DNA from: Paracoccus sp. SMMA_5_TC
Lineage (GTDB): Bacteria; Pseudomonadota; Alphaproteobacteria; Rhodobacterales; Rhodobacteraceae
Reading direction: 5' to 3'
Assembly (NCBI RefSeq): GCF_009696685.2
Contig: NZ_CP102355.1
Location: forward strand, 897,001-961,000
DNA: 64,000 nt
Shown here: in pieces, positions 18,170 through 26,916 of the stretch
How the letters are laid out: each line of letters opens with the position of its first letter
How positions within the stretch are numbered: position 1 is the first letter of the stretch
Position numbers and translations under genes: made by a program
The notes under the pieces: generated by a model
The model's input: the letters and a program-made list of their open reading frames with translations, nothing else
Told to the model about the DNA's origin: nothing
Database searches by the model: none

Positions 18170-19759
18170 ATGGTCGAGCAGTTCTTTCTGGCCCTGGCCG
18201 CGGCCATTGCGGCGATGATGATGGCCGCGGTGCCATATTTCTGGCTGACCCGGCGGGCAAGACCTGCACCACATGGCGCGCGACTCGAGCGTGAGATCGA
18301 GCCTATTGCCTTTCTGTTCCGCAACGGGGTGCTGATTGACGCCACCGCCCCGGCGCGCAGCTTGCTGGACCGGCTGCCGGGCGCCGATGACTGGCAACGC
18401 CTCACGGCATGGTTGGCGATGCGTCTGCCCGACCTGGGTCCATTGCTGCCGGATCTGGCCGCGGCAGCGCGGATCGAGATGACGGAAACGGCGGTTGCGC
18501 GGCCCCTTCACCTATTGGCCGAAGGGTTGGGCCAAGGCTTTCTGCGCCTGACGCTGACCGACCCGAGTGCCGAGAATGCGGGGGTCCTGGTGAATTCCCT
18601 GTCGCTGGCGGCGATGGAAAACGAACTGGAAATCCTGCGCAGCACCATGGATCACGCGCCGATGCTGGCCTGGCGCGAGGATGCTGCGGGTCAGCTGACC
18701 TGGGCCAATTCCGCTTATCTGGCCCTGGCCGAGGCCAAGGCGGATCAGGCCAACTGCTGGCCGCTGCCCCGATTGATCGACCTGACGGCGCGTCCGCCAG
18801 CGGGCGGCGGGGCTGCTTCCGGGGCACGGCGGGCGCAGATCGAGCATGATGGCCAAAGCCGCTGGTATGAGTGGCACGCGCATCAGATCGGCGGCCAGAC
18901 CGTTGCCGTCGCCTTGCCGGCCGATGCTGCTGTTCGGGCGGAACGGTCGTTGCGCGAATTCGTGCAGACGCTGACCAAGACCTTTGCCGATCTGCCCATC
19001 GGGCTGGCGATCTTTGACCGCGACCGCAACCTGCAATTGTTCAATCCGGCGCTGATCGACCTGACGGGGCTCGCAGCAGGGTTTCTGACCGGGCGCCCGA
19101 CGCTCTATGCGTTTCTTGACCGTCTGCGCGAAGCCCGGATGGTGCCAGAGCCCAAGGATTACCGCAGCTGGCGCAATCAGATGAATTCGCTCGAGGCGGC
19201 GGCCTCGTCCGGGCATCATGTCGAGATGTGGTCGTTGCCGGGCGGCCAGACCTATCGCGTCACCGGCCGGCCGCATCCTGACGGCGCTGTGGCCTTTCTG
19301 TTCGAGGATATCACTTCGGAAATTTCGCTGACGCGCAAGTTTCGCGCCGACCTGTCATTGGGGGCCGAGGTCCTGGATGCGCTGGACGATGCCGTGGCCG
19401 TGTTTGCCGCCAGCGGCGATCTGCTGCTGTCCAACCGGCGCTATGGCGAATTGTGGGGGACGTCGGGCCGCAGCACGCTGGGCGAGCAGATCGGCCGCTG
19501 GTCGCGGGCCTGTGGCGACAGTCCGGGCCTGGAGCAGTTGCGTCTTGCGCTGGATCGGATGCCGCTGGCGCATCCCGCCCAGGGTGCCATGGCCGGCCCG
19601 AACGGTGGTCTTTTGTCCTGGGGGCTGCGCAGCCTGTCGGGGGGGCGGGTGCTGCTCAGCTTTGCGGCGCCTTTGCCGGCACCGCCGTCCCAGCTGGTTG
19701 CGCCAGAGCCAGGGCAGGATGCCGCCGCGGCCGATCGTGGCGTGGCTGTCGCGGGTTAG
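18170..19759 (+). CDS. Membrane-anchored multi-PAS protein, DivL-like candidate
   Basis: The ATG at 18170 gives 529 residues. Residues about 5-28 form a membrane helix. Three PAS-like regions follow: near 160-245 (TMDHAPMLAWREDAAGQLTW), near 265-385 (LADLPIGLAIFDRDRNLQLF type core, ending in FLFEDITSE) and near 400-505 (VLDALDDAVAVFAASGDLLL). No DHp histidine box or ATPase G boxes are present. From memory, the R. capsulatus PAS protein DivL, which steers the CckA-ChpT-CtrA phosphorelay, has this build and maps close to regAB; on that basis I propose a DivL-like role. The perfect CtrA box upstream fits a feedback loop. DivL identity is inference. Confidence 0.65.
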   Translation: MVEQFFLALAAAIAAMMMAAVPYFWLTRRARPAPHGARLEREIEPIAFLFRNGVLIDATAPARSLLDRLPGADDWQRLTAWLAMRLPDLGPLLPDLAAAARIEMTETAVARPLHLLAEGLGQGFLRLTLTDPSAENAGVLVNSLSLAAMENELEILRSTMDHAPMLAWREDAAGQLTWANSAYLALAEAKADQANCWPLPRLIDLTARPPAGGGAASGARRAQIEHDGQSRWYEWHAHQIGGQTVAVALPADAAVRAERSLREFVQTLTKTFADLPIGLAIFDRDRNLQLFNPALIDLTGLAAGFLTGRPTLYAFLDRLREARMVPEPKDYRSWRNQMNSLEAAASSGHHVEMWSLPGGQTYRVTGRPHPDGAVAFLFEDITSEISLTRKFRADLSLGAEVLDALDDAVAVFAASGDLLLSNRRYGELWGTSGRSTLGEQIGRWSRACGDSPGLEQLRLALDRMPLAHPAQGAMAGPNGGLLSWGLRSLSGGRVLLSFAAPLPAPPSQLVAPEPGQDAAAADRGVAVAG

Positions 19760-19790
19760 GCGAGGGGCATGCCGCAGGCCTGGTGTGAAA

Positions 19791-19839
19791 CCGGCCGGGG
19801 CGGCCGGCATCTTGCAGGGCGGATGCTGACATCTGCCCT
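19791..19839 (+). terminator. Two tandem stem-loops between the PAS gene and mtnN
   Basis: CCGGCCG/CGGCCGG (19791-19797 and 19801-19807, 3-nt loop) is followed by a 10-bp stem with one G-U pair (19816-19825 and 19830-19839, CTGA loop) and then TT. They probably end the PAS-gene transcript, though the second could equally be an mtnN leader structure. Confidence 0.45.
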
Positions 19840-19899
19840 TGCCACGGCCGCGCAACTGTCATTCTGTCGCGCCGGATCGTCCCTGAACGGAGATGTCTC

Positions 19900-20559
19900 A
19901 TGACCGCAGACCAGCCGCCGATGACGGAAATTGCCGGCCACAGGATTCTGTTCGTGATGGCGGTCGCGGCGGAATACGGCCCGCAGCTGCAGGCGCGGAT
20001 CACGCCCCTGATGACCGGTGTAGGCCCGGTCGAGGCAGCGGTGGCGGTGACCGCAGCCCTGGCGGCCTTGGCGACGCAAGGCCGGTTGCCGGATCTGGTG
20101 GTGTCGCTGGGCTCGGCCGGCTCGCAGGGGCTGGCCCAGGCGCAGGTCTATCAGGTCGGGCAGGTCGCATACCGCGACATGGATGCCTCGGCCCTGGGAT
20201 TTGCGCCGGGGCAGACGCCGTTCCTGGATCTGCCGGCGCGGCAGCCGTTGCCGCTGCAGATCCCCGGCATCCCCCAGGCCAGCCTGGCGACCGGGGCCAG
20301 CATCGTCAGCGGCGCGGGCTATGACGGCATCAATGCCGATATGGTGGACATGGAAACCTATGCCGTGCTGCGTGCCTGCCAGCATTTCGACCTGCCGTTG
20401 ATCGGGTTGCGCGGCATATCGGACGGGGCGGCGGAATTGCAGGGACTGTCCGACTGGACGCAATATCTGCACCTGGTCGACGCCCGGCTGGCCGATGCGG
20501 TCGATCGGCTTGGTCAGGCGCTGCAGCGGGAAGAGATCATATTGCCCCGCCGCAGGTGA
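19900..20559 (+). CDS. mtnN: 5'-methylthioadenosine/S-adenosylhomocysteine nucleosidase
   Basis: The 219-residue protein belongs to the PNP/UDP phosphorylase fold. It carries LMTGVGPVEAAV near 44-55 and the substrate-binding VDMETYAVLRA near 150-160, with the catalytic Asp in GISDGAAE near 178. The enzyme cleaves MTA and SAH to adenine plus the thioribosyl or ribosyl homocysteine. It is somewhat short and divergent compared with enteric MtnN. A CGGAG ribosome site precedes the ATG. It is convergent with asd. Confidence 0.82.
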   Translation: MTADQPPMTEIAGHRILFVMAVAAEYGPQLQARITPLMTGVGPVEAAVAVTAALAALATQGRLPDLVVSLGSAGSQGLAQAQVYQVGQVAYRDMDASALGFAPGQTPFLDLPARQPLPLQIPGIPQASLATGASIVSGAGYDGINADMVDMETYAVLRACQHFDLPLIGLRGISDGAAELQGLSDWTQYLHLVDARLADAVDRLGQALQREEIILPRRR

Positions 20560-20582
20560 CCGGGCACCGCAAGGGTGCCCGG
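20560..20582. terminator. Bidirectional stem-loop between mtnN and asd
   Basis: CCGGGCACC (20560-20568) and GGTGCCCGG (20574-20582) form a perfect 9-bp stem with a GCAAG loop, lying exactly between two convergent stop codons. Confidence 0.65.
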
Positions 20583-20594
20583 ACTTGCGCGCGC

Positions 20595-21617
20595 TCAGCC
20601 CTTTTTCAGGCAGCGGTTGCCCAGCAGCTCGGCAATCTGCACCGCGTTCAGCGCCGCGCCCTTGCGCAGGTTGTCGCTGACGCACCACATGTTCAGGCCG
20701 TTTTCCACGGTCACGTCCTGACGGATGCGCGACACGAAGGTGGCGTAATCACCCACGCATTCGACGGGGGTGGCGTAGCCGCCGGGTTCACGCTTGTCGA
20801 TGACCAGAACACCCGGCGCCTCGCGCAGGATGTCGCGGGCCTCGTCCTCGTCCAGGAATTCCTCGGTCTCGATGTTGATCGCCTCGGAGTGGCCGACAAA
20901 GACCGGCACTCGCACGCAGGTGGCGGTGACCTTGATCGACGGGTCGAGAATCTTCTTGGTCTCGGCCGTCATCTTCCATTCTTCCTTGGTGTCGCCGCTG
21001 TCCAGGAACACGTCGATCTGCGGGATCACGTTGAAGGCGATCTGCTTCTGGAACTTCTTCGGGGCGACCTCCTGTCCGGGGACATACATGCCCTTGGTCT
21101 GATCCCACAATTCGTCCATGCCATCCTTGCCGGCGCCCGACACCGACTGATAGGTCGACACCACCACCCGCTTGATACGGGCCCGGTCGTGCAGCGGCTT
21201 CAGCGCCACCACCATCTGCGCGGTCGAGCAGTTGGGGTTGGCGATGATCATCTTGTTGCGATAGTTTTCCACCGCGTCCGGATTGACCTCGGGCACGATC
21301 AGCGGAATTTCCGGGTCATAGCGATACAGCGAGGAATTGTCGATCACCACACAGCCCTGCGCGGCAGCGATCGGGGCATAGGTCTTGGTCGCCTCGGAGC
21401 CGATGGCGAAAAGCGCGATATCGTAACCGGTAAAGTCGAAACCCTCGATGTCCTTGCATTTCAGGGTCTTGTCGCCATAGCTGACCTCGGTGCCAATGCT
21501 CCGGCGCGAAGCCAGAGCGACAACCTCATCGGCAGGGAACTGGCGCTCGGCCAGGATGTTCAGCATTTCACGGCCCACGTTCCCCGTGGCGCCGGCGACA
21601 ACGACCTTGTAGCCCAT
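20595..21617 (-). CDS. asd: Aspartate-semialdehyde dehydrogenase
   Basis: The 340-residue protein has the NADP-binding GATGNVGREML at 9-19 and catalytic C130 in ANPNCSTAQ, with the substrate-binding residues of the C-terminal half (CVRVPVFVGHSEAI) intact. It reduces L-aspartyl-4-phosphate to the semialdehyde, the branch point to lysine/DAP, threonine and methionine. An AGGAG site precedes the ATG. The gene appears monocistronic; its 102-bp upstream gap contains an AT-rich stretch likely to hold its promoter. Confidence 0.97.
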   Translation of the reverse strand: MGYKVVVAGATGNVGREMLNILAERQFPADEVVALASRRSIGTEVSYGDKTLKCKDIEGFDFTGYDIALFAIGSEATKTYAPIAAAQGCVVIDNSSLYRYDPEIPLIVPEVNPDAVENYRNKMIIANPNCSTAQMVVALKPLHDRARIKRVVVSTYQSVSGAGKDGMDELWDQTKGMYVPGQEVAPKKFQKQIAFNVIPQIDVFLDSGDTKEEWKMTAETKKILDPSIKVTATCVRVPVFVGHSEAINIETEEFLDEDEARDILREAPGVLVIDKREPGGYATPVECVGDYATFVSRIRQDVTVENGLNMWCVSDNLRKGAALNAVQIAELLGNRCLKKG

Positions 21618-21719
21618 CTGGGGTCTCCTGATCTAAAGGACGCCGCGATATAAGGCCTTTCCCGCGAAAGGAAAAGCAAGATTTCGTCAAAACGCCCGAT
21701 AATCTGGCGAAATTTCGGC

Positions 21720-22334
21720 TTAATGCCGAATGATCCGGCGATCTGCCGATTGCAGCCGGGCGACCCAGGCGGCTTCGCCACCAAAATCATGCGGCACCTG
21801 ATCGGCGCGACGCCGGCCCGAGAGCGACAGCGAGGCAAAGAAGTCGAATCCGAACAGCTCAAGCTGCGCCAGTTCTGACCGCGCCAGCAGGGCGATCATC
21901 AGCGCCCCGGTGGTCGGCGGCGCCCCCAGTTCCCCGGCAAGCGCGCGGTGGTCGGCCTGCGGGTGCAGGTAGAAACCGGGGCTGCGGGCGGTGGTCCAGT
22001 CCAGCCGCTTGCGCTTGGGCGACATCCACAGGATGCGGCTGGGGGCAAGGCGGGCGCGGTCGGCGACGCCCAGCCGCGTGGCCAGTGCCAGCCAGTCGGT
22101 GCGGGTGCCGTGGCTGACGGCCGATGGCATGGGCGCGCGGTTGATGCGGATGACCAGATCGGCGGCGTCGATCCCTGCGCCATGCCGGCTCTGGGCCAGG
22201 GCACGGGCATTGCCGACCAGCGCCACCCGCAGCCCGCTCAGCTGCGCCAGCAGCTGCTCCTGCGGCACCGACAGGCTCTGCAGCGCCGTCTCGTCGCGCA
22301 GGGTGCGGGCGATCAGAAAGCCCAGCCGGTTCAC
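21720..22334 (-). CDS. Glycosyltransferase family 29 (sialyltransferase-like) protein
   Basis: The 204-residue protein contains the GT29-like L-motif pattern VALVGNARALAQ followed by GAGIDAADLVIRINRAP at about 38-68, plus PPTTGALMIALL near 140-150 and ELFGFDFFAS near 157-166. In this family the first motif binds CMP-sugar; bacterial members are mostly uncharacterised. The ATG overlaps the upstream GT4 stop by ATGA, so both belong to one glycosylation operon with the MFS protein. The actual donor and acceptor are unknown. Confidence 0.7.
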   Translation of the reverse strand: MNRLGFLIARTLRDETALQSLSVPQEQLLAQLSGLRVALVGNARALAQSRHGAGIDAADLVIRINRAPMPSAVSHGTRTDWLALATRLGVADRARLAPSRILWMSPKRKRLDWTTARSPGFYLHPQADHRALAGELGAPPTTGALMIALLARSELAQLELFGFDFFASLSLSGRRRADQVPHDFGGEAAWVARLQSADRRIIRH

Positions 22335-23362
22335 GCCAGCAGCCTGCGATAGACCGCGGTGATGGCCTGCGCCTCGCCCTCGATGGCGTGATGGGCGCTG
22401 ACATGGGCCAGGGCGGCGGCGCCGGCCGCACGGCGTGCCGCGTCGTCGTCCAGCCAGCGCGCCAGCGCCGCGGTCAGGGCATCGACATCCTCGCGCGCGA
22501 CCAGGCTGCCGGTTTCGCCGTCGCGGATCAGGGTTTCATAGGCGCCGACGCGGCTGGCGACGCTGGGCACGCCGCAGGCCGCGGCCTCGAGCGGCGTCAG
22601 TCCGAATCCCTCCCAGCGGGCGGGCGCGGCAAAAAGGTCGAGGGCCTGGTAATTGCGCACCACCTGGTCCCAGGGCAGTTCGCCCAGAAAGCGGATGCGC
22701 CGGGACAGCCCGGCCTTGGCGATGCGGGCCTGCAATTCCTGGGCGAATGCCTGGTTGTCGGTGGTGATGCGGCCGCTGAAGATCAGCTGCGCCCGCGGGC
22801 GCGAGGGAAACAGCCGCAGCGCCGCCTCGATCAGCAGGTCGACGCCCTTCTGGGCACGGATACGGCCGAAACAGCCGATGACGATGTCGTCGGGGGCAAA
22901 GCCCAGTTCCGCCCGCAGCGCCGCGCGGTCGTTTGCGGGGTGGAACACCGACAGGTCCACCCCGTGCAGAATCACCGTCGCCGGCCGCTCCAGATAGCTG
23001 GCCGCCTGCGGCGAGGTGGCGATCAGCGCGTCCTGTTGGCGGATCAGCCAGCGTGTAAAGCCGGTGTGCCGGCGCTGCGCGGCCGAGGTGAACAGCAGCC
23101 GGTATTTGCGCCTGAACAGATGGCGCAGGATCAGCCCCAGCGCCATTTCGGTATTGCGCCGCGCGTGCCAGACCCGCCAGCGGTCGCGGGGCAGGGTGGC
23201 GGCACGGATCAGCGGGACATGCGGCAGATCGGGCGGCAGCCCCGGGCCGGTGGCAACGATGCCGATCATGCGCGCCTGCACCGGGATCAGCCGCACCACG
23301 GTCGCGGTGACGCCGGACAGGCGACGCTTGAGATTGGGGGCGACGACTTCGATTTCAGACAT
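22331..23362 (-). CDS. Glycosyltransferase family 4 protein
   Basis: From the ATG at 23362 (MSEIEVVAPN; an in-frame ATG at 23368 is also possible) the protein has 343 residues and a GT-B fold. The hinge segment VILHGVDLSVFHP, the FGRIRAQKGVDLLIEA donor loop and the EX7E motif EGFGLTPLEAAACGVPSV mark GT4 retaining transferases of LPS or exopolysaccharide synthesis. The N-terminal NLKRRLSGVTATV segment is typical of the Rhodobacterales subgroup. It overlaps both neighbours, so translation is coupled. Confidence 0.88.
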   Translation of the reverse strand: MSEIEVVAPNLKRRLSGVTATVVRLIPVQARMIGIVATGPGLPPDLPHVPLIRAATLPRDRWRVWHARRNTEMALGLILRHLFRRKYRLLFTSAAQRRHTGFTRWLIRQQDALIATSPQAASYLERPATVILHGVDLSVFHPANDRAALRAELGFAPDDIVIGCFGRIRAQKGVDLLIEAALRLFPSRPRAQLIFSGRITTDNQAFAQELQARIAKAGLSRRIRFLGELPWDQVVRNYQALDLFAAPARWEGFGLTPLEAAACGVPSVASRVGAYETLIRDGETGSLVAREDVDALTAALARWLDDDAARRAAGAAALAHVSAHHAIEGEAQAITAVYRRLLA

Positions 23363-24548
23363 GACCATCCCGCGGGCTGAACAGGTAAAGCAGCAATCCG
23401 ATCGACAGCGGTATCAGGAACAGCAGAAAGATGTAACCATAGGCGCCGGCGGCGGCATGGCTGGCCGAAACCTGGCGATAGACCGGCCGCGACAGGAACT
23501 GCATCACCCCGACGCCGGTGATCGCCACCATGTTCATGAAGGTGATGCCGCGCCCGACCAGTTGCGGCGGCAGAAAGGCGCGGCCATGCGACATGATCAG
23601 CGAATAGGAACTGTCCGAGATGCAGACCAGGACCAACAGCACCGCCGACAGCCCCAGGCTGAGCCCCGGCGCCAGCCACAGCGCCGCCAGCACCGCGCAC
23701 AGCAGCGCGGTATTGGCGATCGAGGTGCGCCGATCCGATCCCAGCCGGCGCACGACCGGCCCCACCGCCAGGTTGGCGCTGACCATGGCCAGCCCCATGC
23801 CCAGCGTGACCCAGCCGATCAGATAGTCGCTGGCGCCGAATACCTCGGTCAGATAGGGCCCGGCCCACAGCCCGCGGATGCAGGCCGAGGCGGCATAGGT
23901 GATGAACAGCAGCGGCAGGATGAAGCGCAGCTCGCGCACCGCCAGCAGATCGCGCAGCCGGGCCGGGGGCAGCCTGCCGCCGGGGTTCTGCGGGTTGCGC
24001 ACCAGCGCGTAGATGGCCAGCGCCACCGCCAGCGTCAGCCCGGCCAGCCCCAGCAGGGTCTCGCGCCAGCCGATCTGGTTGATGACCCAGACCAGCGGCG
24101 CCGCCCCCATCATGTTGCCCAGCGAGCCCAGCCCGACCACGGTGCCGCCGGCGGCGCTGAGCGAGGCCGGCGGCAGGCTGCGCGCCAGGATGAAGAAGCT
24201 GCCCATCATCACCGGCGCACAGCCGATGCCCAAAAGCGTCATCGCCAGGTGCAGGTCCAGCGGCTGCTGCGCCAGCCCAAAGACCAGCGCCCCGCCACCG
24301 CCGCCAAGCGCCAGCAGCAGCGCCACCGTCAGGCGGGGACCGTGGCGGTCCAGCGCCCAGCCCACCGGCAGCTGCATCACCGCGAAGGCGATATACCAAA
24401 GCCCCGAGGACAGCGCGAGGTCGTCGGGCCCTGCCCCCAGCTGGCTGTGCAGCGTCGGTGACAGCACCGCCAGAAAGGCGCGATAGAACTGGCTGAGCGC
24501 ATAGCCCAGGACCAGGGACAGCAACCCTGGCGACATGATCCAGCGCAT
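23355..24548 (-). CDS. MFS transporter
   Basis: The ATG at 24548, with GAGG five bases upstream, gives 397 residues and about twelve hydrophobic segments. The MFS loop-2/3 signature appears as GWALDRHGPRLT near 64-75. It is followed in the same operon by GT4 and GT29 genes, suggesting export or import linked to surface glycans, but the substrate cannot be read from the sequence. Confidence 0.82.
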   Translation of the reverse strand: MRWIMSPGLLSLVLGYALSQFYRAFLAVLSPTLHSQLGAGPDDLALSSGLWYIAFAVMQLPVGWALDRHGPRLTVALLLALGGGGGALVFGLAQQPLDLHLAMTLLGIGCAPVMMGSFFILARSLPPASLSAAGGTVVGLGSLGNMMGAAPLVWVINQIGWRETLLGLAGLTLAVALAIYALVRNPQNPGGRLPPARLRDLLAVRELRFILPLLFITYAASACIRGLWAGPYLTEVFGASDYLIGWVTLGMGLAMVSANLAVGPVVRRLGSDRRTSIANTALLCAVLAALWLAPGLSLGLSAVLLVLVCISDSSYSLIMSHGRAFLPPQLVGRGITFMNMVAITGVGVMQFLSRPVYRQVSASHAAAGAYGYIFLLFLIPLSIGLLLYLFSPRDGHV

Positions 24549-24620
24549 CGTCACCTCGTTCTTTCCCGCGCGGCCGGGCGGGTTCCCGGCGGCGCAGGGT
24601 GCCGGCGGGATGCGCCGGCG

Positions 24621-25442
24621 TCAAGGCTGCTGGGTCTTCAGCTCGGCGTCCCAGGAGGTCAGCTCGGCCGTGCTCCAGTCGCCATAGGTGGCGTTGGGAA
24701 ACACGATCCAGTCGGCGCCGAAACGGGCGGCGTTGCGATCCACCTCGTCGCGCTTGACCTCGGTCGGGGCCTTGCGGAACACATGGTCGAAATCGTGCAG
24801 CGTATCGCCCAGCAGCAGCACGATCTGGTGATCCTTGGCCACGACGGCGCGGCGCTCGGCCTTGCTGGTGCCGTAAAGCAGCACATGGTCGTCGGACACC
24901 TGCGGGAACCCCAGCTCCTTCAGCGTGGCGATGGTCGCGGCCTTCTGTTCGGGTTCGCCGAAGCGGTCCGAGATGTAATAGATCGCCACCCCGGCCTTGT
25001 CGGCGAAATCGAAGAATTCCAGCGCGCCGGGAATCGCCGTGGGTTTGCCGCGCAACTCCCAGTCGTCCCAGGTGTCCCAGGTGTCATAGACGTGGCAATG
25101 CTGCATGTCGCGCACCAGCAGCGCCGTGTTGTCGATCGCGGTTTCGTCCAGGTCCGAAACCACGGCCAGCCTGGAGGGATCCTCGGCCTTGGCGATGGCG
25201 GCCTGCAGATTGGCCTTGGCCAGGGCATAGGCCTGCAGTTGCAGCGCCCGCACCTCGGCCGATTTCTGCTGATAGCGCAAGCCCATGGCGAATTCCTGCA
25301 CCGGGCAGTCGGCGGCGGCCGGCGCGGCCGCCTCGGCGGATGCGGGCGGGGTGGCGGGTTGTTCGGCCAGGGCCGGCGAGGCGGCGCAGATTCCGGCCAG
25401 CAACGCGCTGGTCAATGCGGTCGGACGAAGGGCTTTCGACAT
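24621..25442 (-). CDS. Periplasmic acid phosphatase / 5'-nucleotidase of the e(P4) family
   Basis: The 273-residue protein has a signal peptide (1-26, cleavage after ALA), an Ala/Pro-rich spacer to about 45, and a class C HAD phosphatase domain with catalytic D97 and D99 in SDLDETAIDN, a later ISDRFGEPEQK threonine/serine region and LLLGDTLHDFD for the metal-binding acidic pair. Members hydrolyse nucleotides such as NMN and AMP outside the cytoplasm. There is no usable lipobox, so unlike Haemophilus e(P4) it is probably soluble. A promoter with an overlapping palindrome lies upstream. Confidence 0.87.
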   Translation of the reverse strand: MSKALRPTALTSALLAGICAASPALAEQPATPPASAEAAAPAAADCPVQEFAMGLRYQQKSAEVRALQLQAYALAKANLQAAIAKAEDPSRLAVVSDLDETAIDNTALLVRDMQHCHVYDTWDTWDDWELRGKPTAIPGALEFFDFADKAGVAIYYISDRFGEPEQKAATIATLKELGFPQVSDDHVLLYGTSKAERRAVVAKDHQIVLLLGDTLHDFDHVFRKAPTEVKRDEVDRNAARFGADWIVFPNATYGDWSTAELTSWDAELKTQQP

Positions 25443-25487
25443 GCGGATGATTTCCCTGTTCAGCGGCGCGGCTTGCGCCCGGACGGA

Positions 25488-25516
25488 ACGCTAGGGGTAG
25501 TTGATTGACCAGTCAA
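25488..25516 (-). promoter_or_regulatory. Candidate promoter with overlapping operator for the acid phosphatase
   Basis: On the minus strand TTGACT (25511-25516) and TAGCGT (25488-25493) are 17 nt apart, a good sigma-70 layout ending about 45 bp before the ATG. The -35 sits inside TTGACCAGTCAA (25505-25516), nearly a perfect 12-bp palindrome of the kind bound by TetR-family repressors. Confidence 0.5.
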
Positions 25517-25527
25517 ACAAAACCGGG

Positions 25528-26778
25528 TCAGGCCGGCAACCCCCGCGCCGGCGCCTCGCGCACCGGCAGGTGAATCAGCGCGCTGAAGGCGCCGACGCCC
25601 ACCCCGACCCACCAGACCAGGGTGTAGTCGCCATAGATGTCATACATCCTGCCCCCCAGCCAGACGCCCAGGAACGACCCCAGCTGATGGCTGAGGAACA
25701 CGAAGCCGTAAAGCGTGCCCATATAGCGCAGCCCGTAGATATAGGCGACCAGTCCCGAGGTCAGCGGAACGGTTGCCAGCCACAGCGCGCCCATGACCAG
25801 CGAGAACACGATGACGCTGCCCGGGGTGATCGGCATCAGGATGAAGGCGGCCGAGGCCAGCGTGCGCAGCGCATAGATACCGGCCAGAAGGTATTTGCGG
25901 GTGTAACGCTTGCCCAGCCAGCCGGCCAGGATCGAGCCGCCGATATTGGCCAGCCCGATCAGCGAGATCGCCGCCGCCCCCAGCGCCGAGGTGGTGGTGA
26001 TGCCCAGCCCCGCCAGCATTCCTCCCGCGCTGATCGGGCCGCACATTTCCGTCACCATCGCCGGAAAATGCGCGGTGATGAAGGCCAGCTGATAGCCGCA
26101 TGAAAAGAAGCCGGCGAAGATCATCAGATAGCTGGGGTCGGTAAAGGCGCGTTTCAGCACCGCGCCCATGCTTTCCTCCAGCTCGCTGCGGCTGGCAGGC
26201 CGGCCGCCGCCCAGCAGCGGCAGGAACAGCAGACAGGCCAGAACGATGATGCCGAAGATGACGAACACCCCCTGCCAGCTGTAATGCATCAACAGGATTT
26301 CGGCCAAGGGCGCGCCGAACACCTGGCCCGCGGATCCGGCGGCGGTGCCGATGCCCAGGGCCAGGCTGCGGTTTTCGTCGCTGGCGGCGCGGCCGATCAC
26401 CGCCAGGATCACCCCGAAACCGGTGCCGGCAATGCCAAAGCCCACCATCACCTCCAGCAGCTGCATGGTCAGCGGATCGGTGGCATAGGCGGTCAGGATC
26501 AACCCGGCCGAATACAGCAGGGCGCCGATGATGACCGACCAGCGGTCGCCCCAGCGTTCGGCCAGCGCGCCGAAGATCGGCTGGCCGATGCCCCAGGCCA
26601 GGTTCTGGATGGCGATGGCCAGGCTGAATTCGCTGCGCGGCCAGCCGAATTCCTGTCCGATCGGGATCTGGAACACGCCAAAGCTGGCGCGCAGCGCGAA
26701 ATTGATCAGCAGGATGATGCATCCACCGATCAGGACCGGCGTGAACAGCGATGCGCGGGTGGGCATGGCGGTGGGCAT
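25528..26778 (-). CDS. MFS transporter (oxalate/formate-antiporter-like or related)
   Basis: The ATG at 26778, preceded by GGAG, gives 416 residues; an in-frame ATG at 26811 is less likely. Twelve hydrophobic segments, ALAERWGDRWSVIIGA as the loop-2/3 motif near 75 and GWLGKRYTRKYLL in the second half mark the major facilitator superfamily, closest in style to monocarboxylate/OFA-type transporters. It is divergent from a GST gene. Substrate unknown. Confidence 0.82.
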   Translation of the reverse strand: MPTAMPTRASLFTPVLIGGCIILLINFALRASFGVFQIPIGQEFGWPRSEFSLAIAIQNLAWGIGQPIFGALAERWGDRWSVIIGALLYSAGLILTAYATDPLTMQLLEVMVGFGIAGTGFGVILAVIGRAASDENRSLALGIGTAAGSAGQVFGAPLAEILLMHYSWQGVFVIFGIIVLACLLFLPLLGGGRPASRSELEESMGAVLKRAFTDPSYLMIFAGFFSCGYQLAFITAHFPAMVTEMCGPISAGGMLAGLGITTTSALGAAAISLIGLANIGGSILAGWLGKRYTRKYLLAGIYALRTLASAAFILMPITPGSVIVFSLVMGALWLATVPLTSGLVAYIYGLRYMGTLYGFVFLSHQLGSFLGVWLGGRMYDIYGDYTLVWWVGVGVGAFSALIHLPVREAPARGLPA

Positions 26779-26916
26779 GGAAATCTCCGGTCGCAGCAAT
26801 GCGTCGGCCATGTCTGCGCCTGACGGGCGGCGGCGTCAATGGGCGCCCGCAGCGGGCAATTGCCTGAATCGTCGCCGGGCGTTAGCCTTGCGGGATGAAA
26901 GCCGCAGGGTGGATGG

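Noticed and set aside
22388..23380. Long plus-strand frame opposite GT4
   Set aside because: Shadow of the GT4 gene, which carries clear GT-B motifs on the minus strand.
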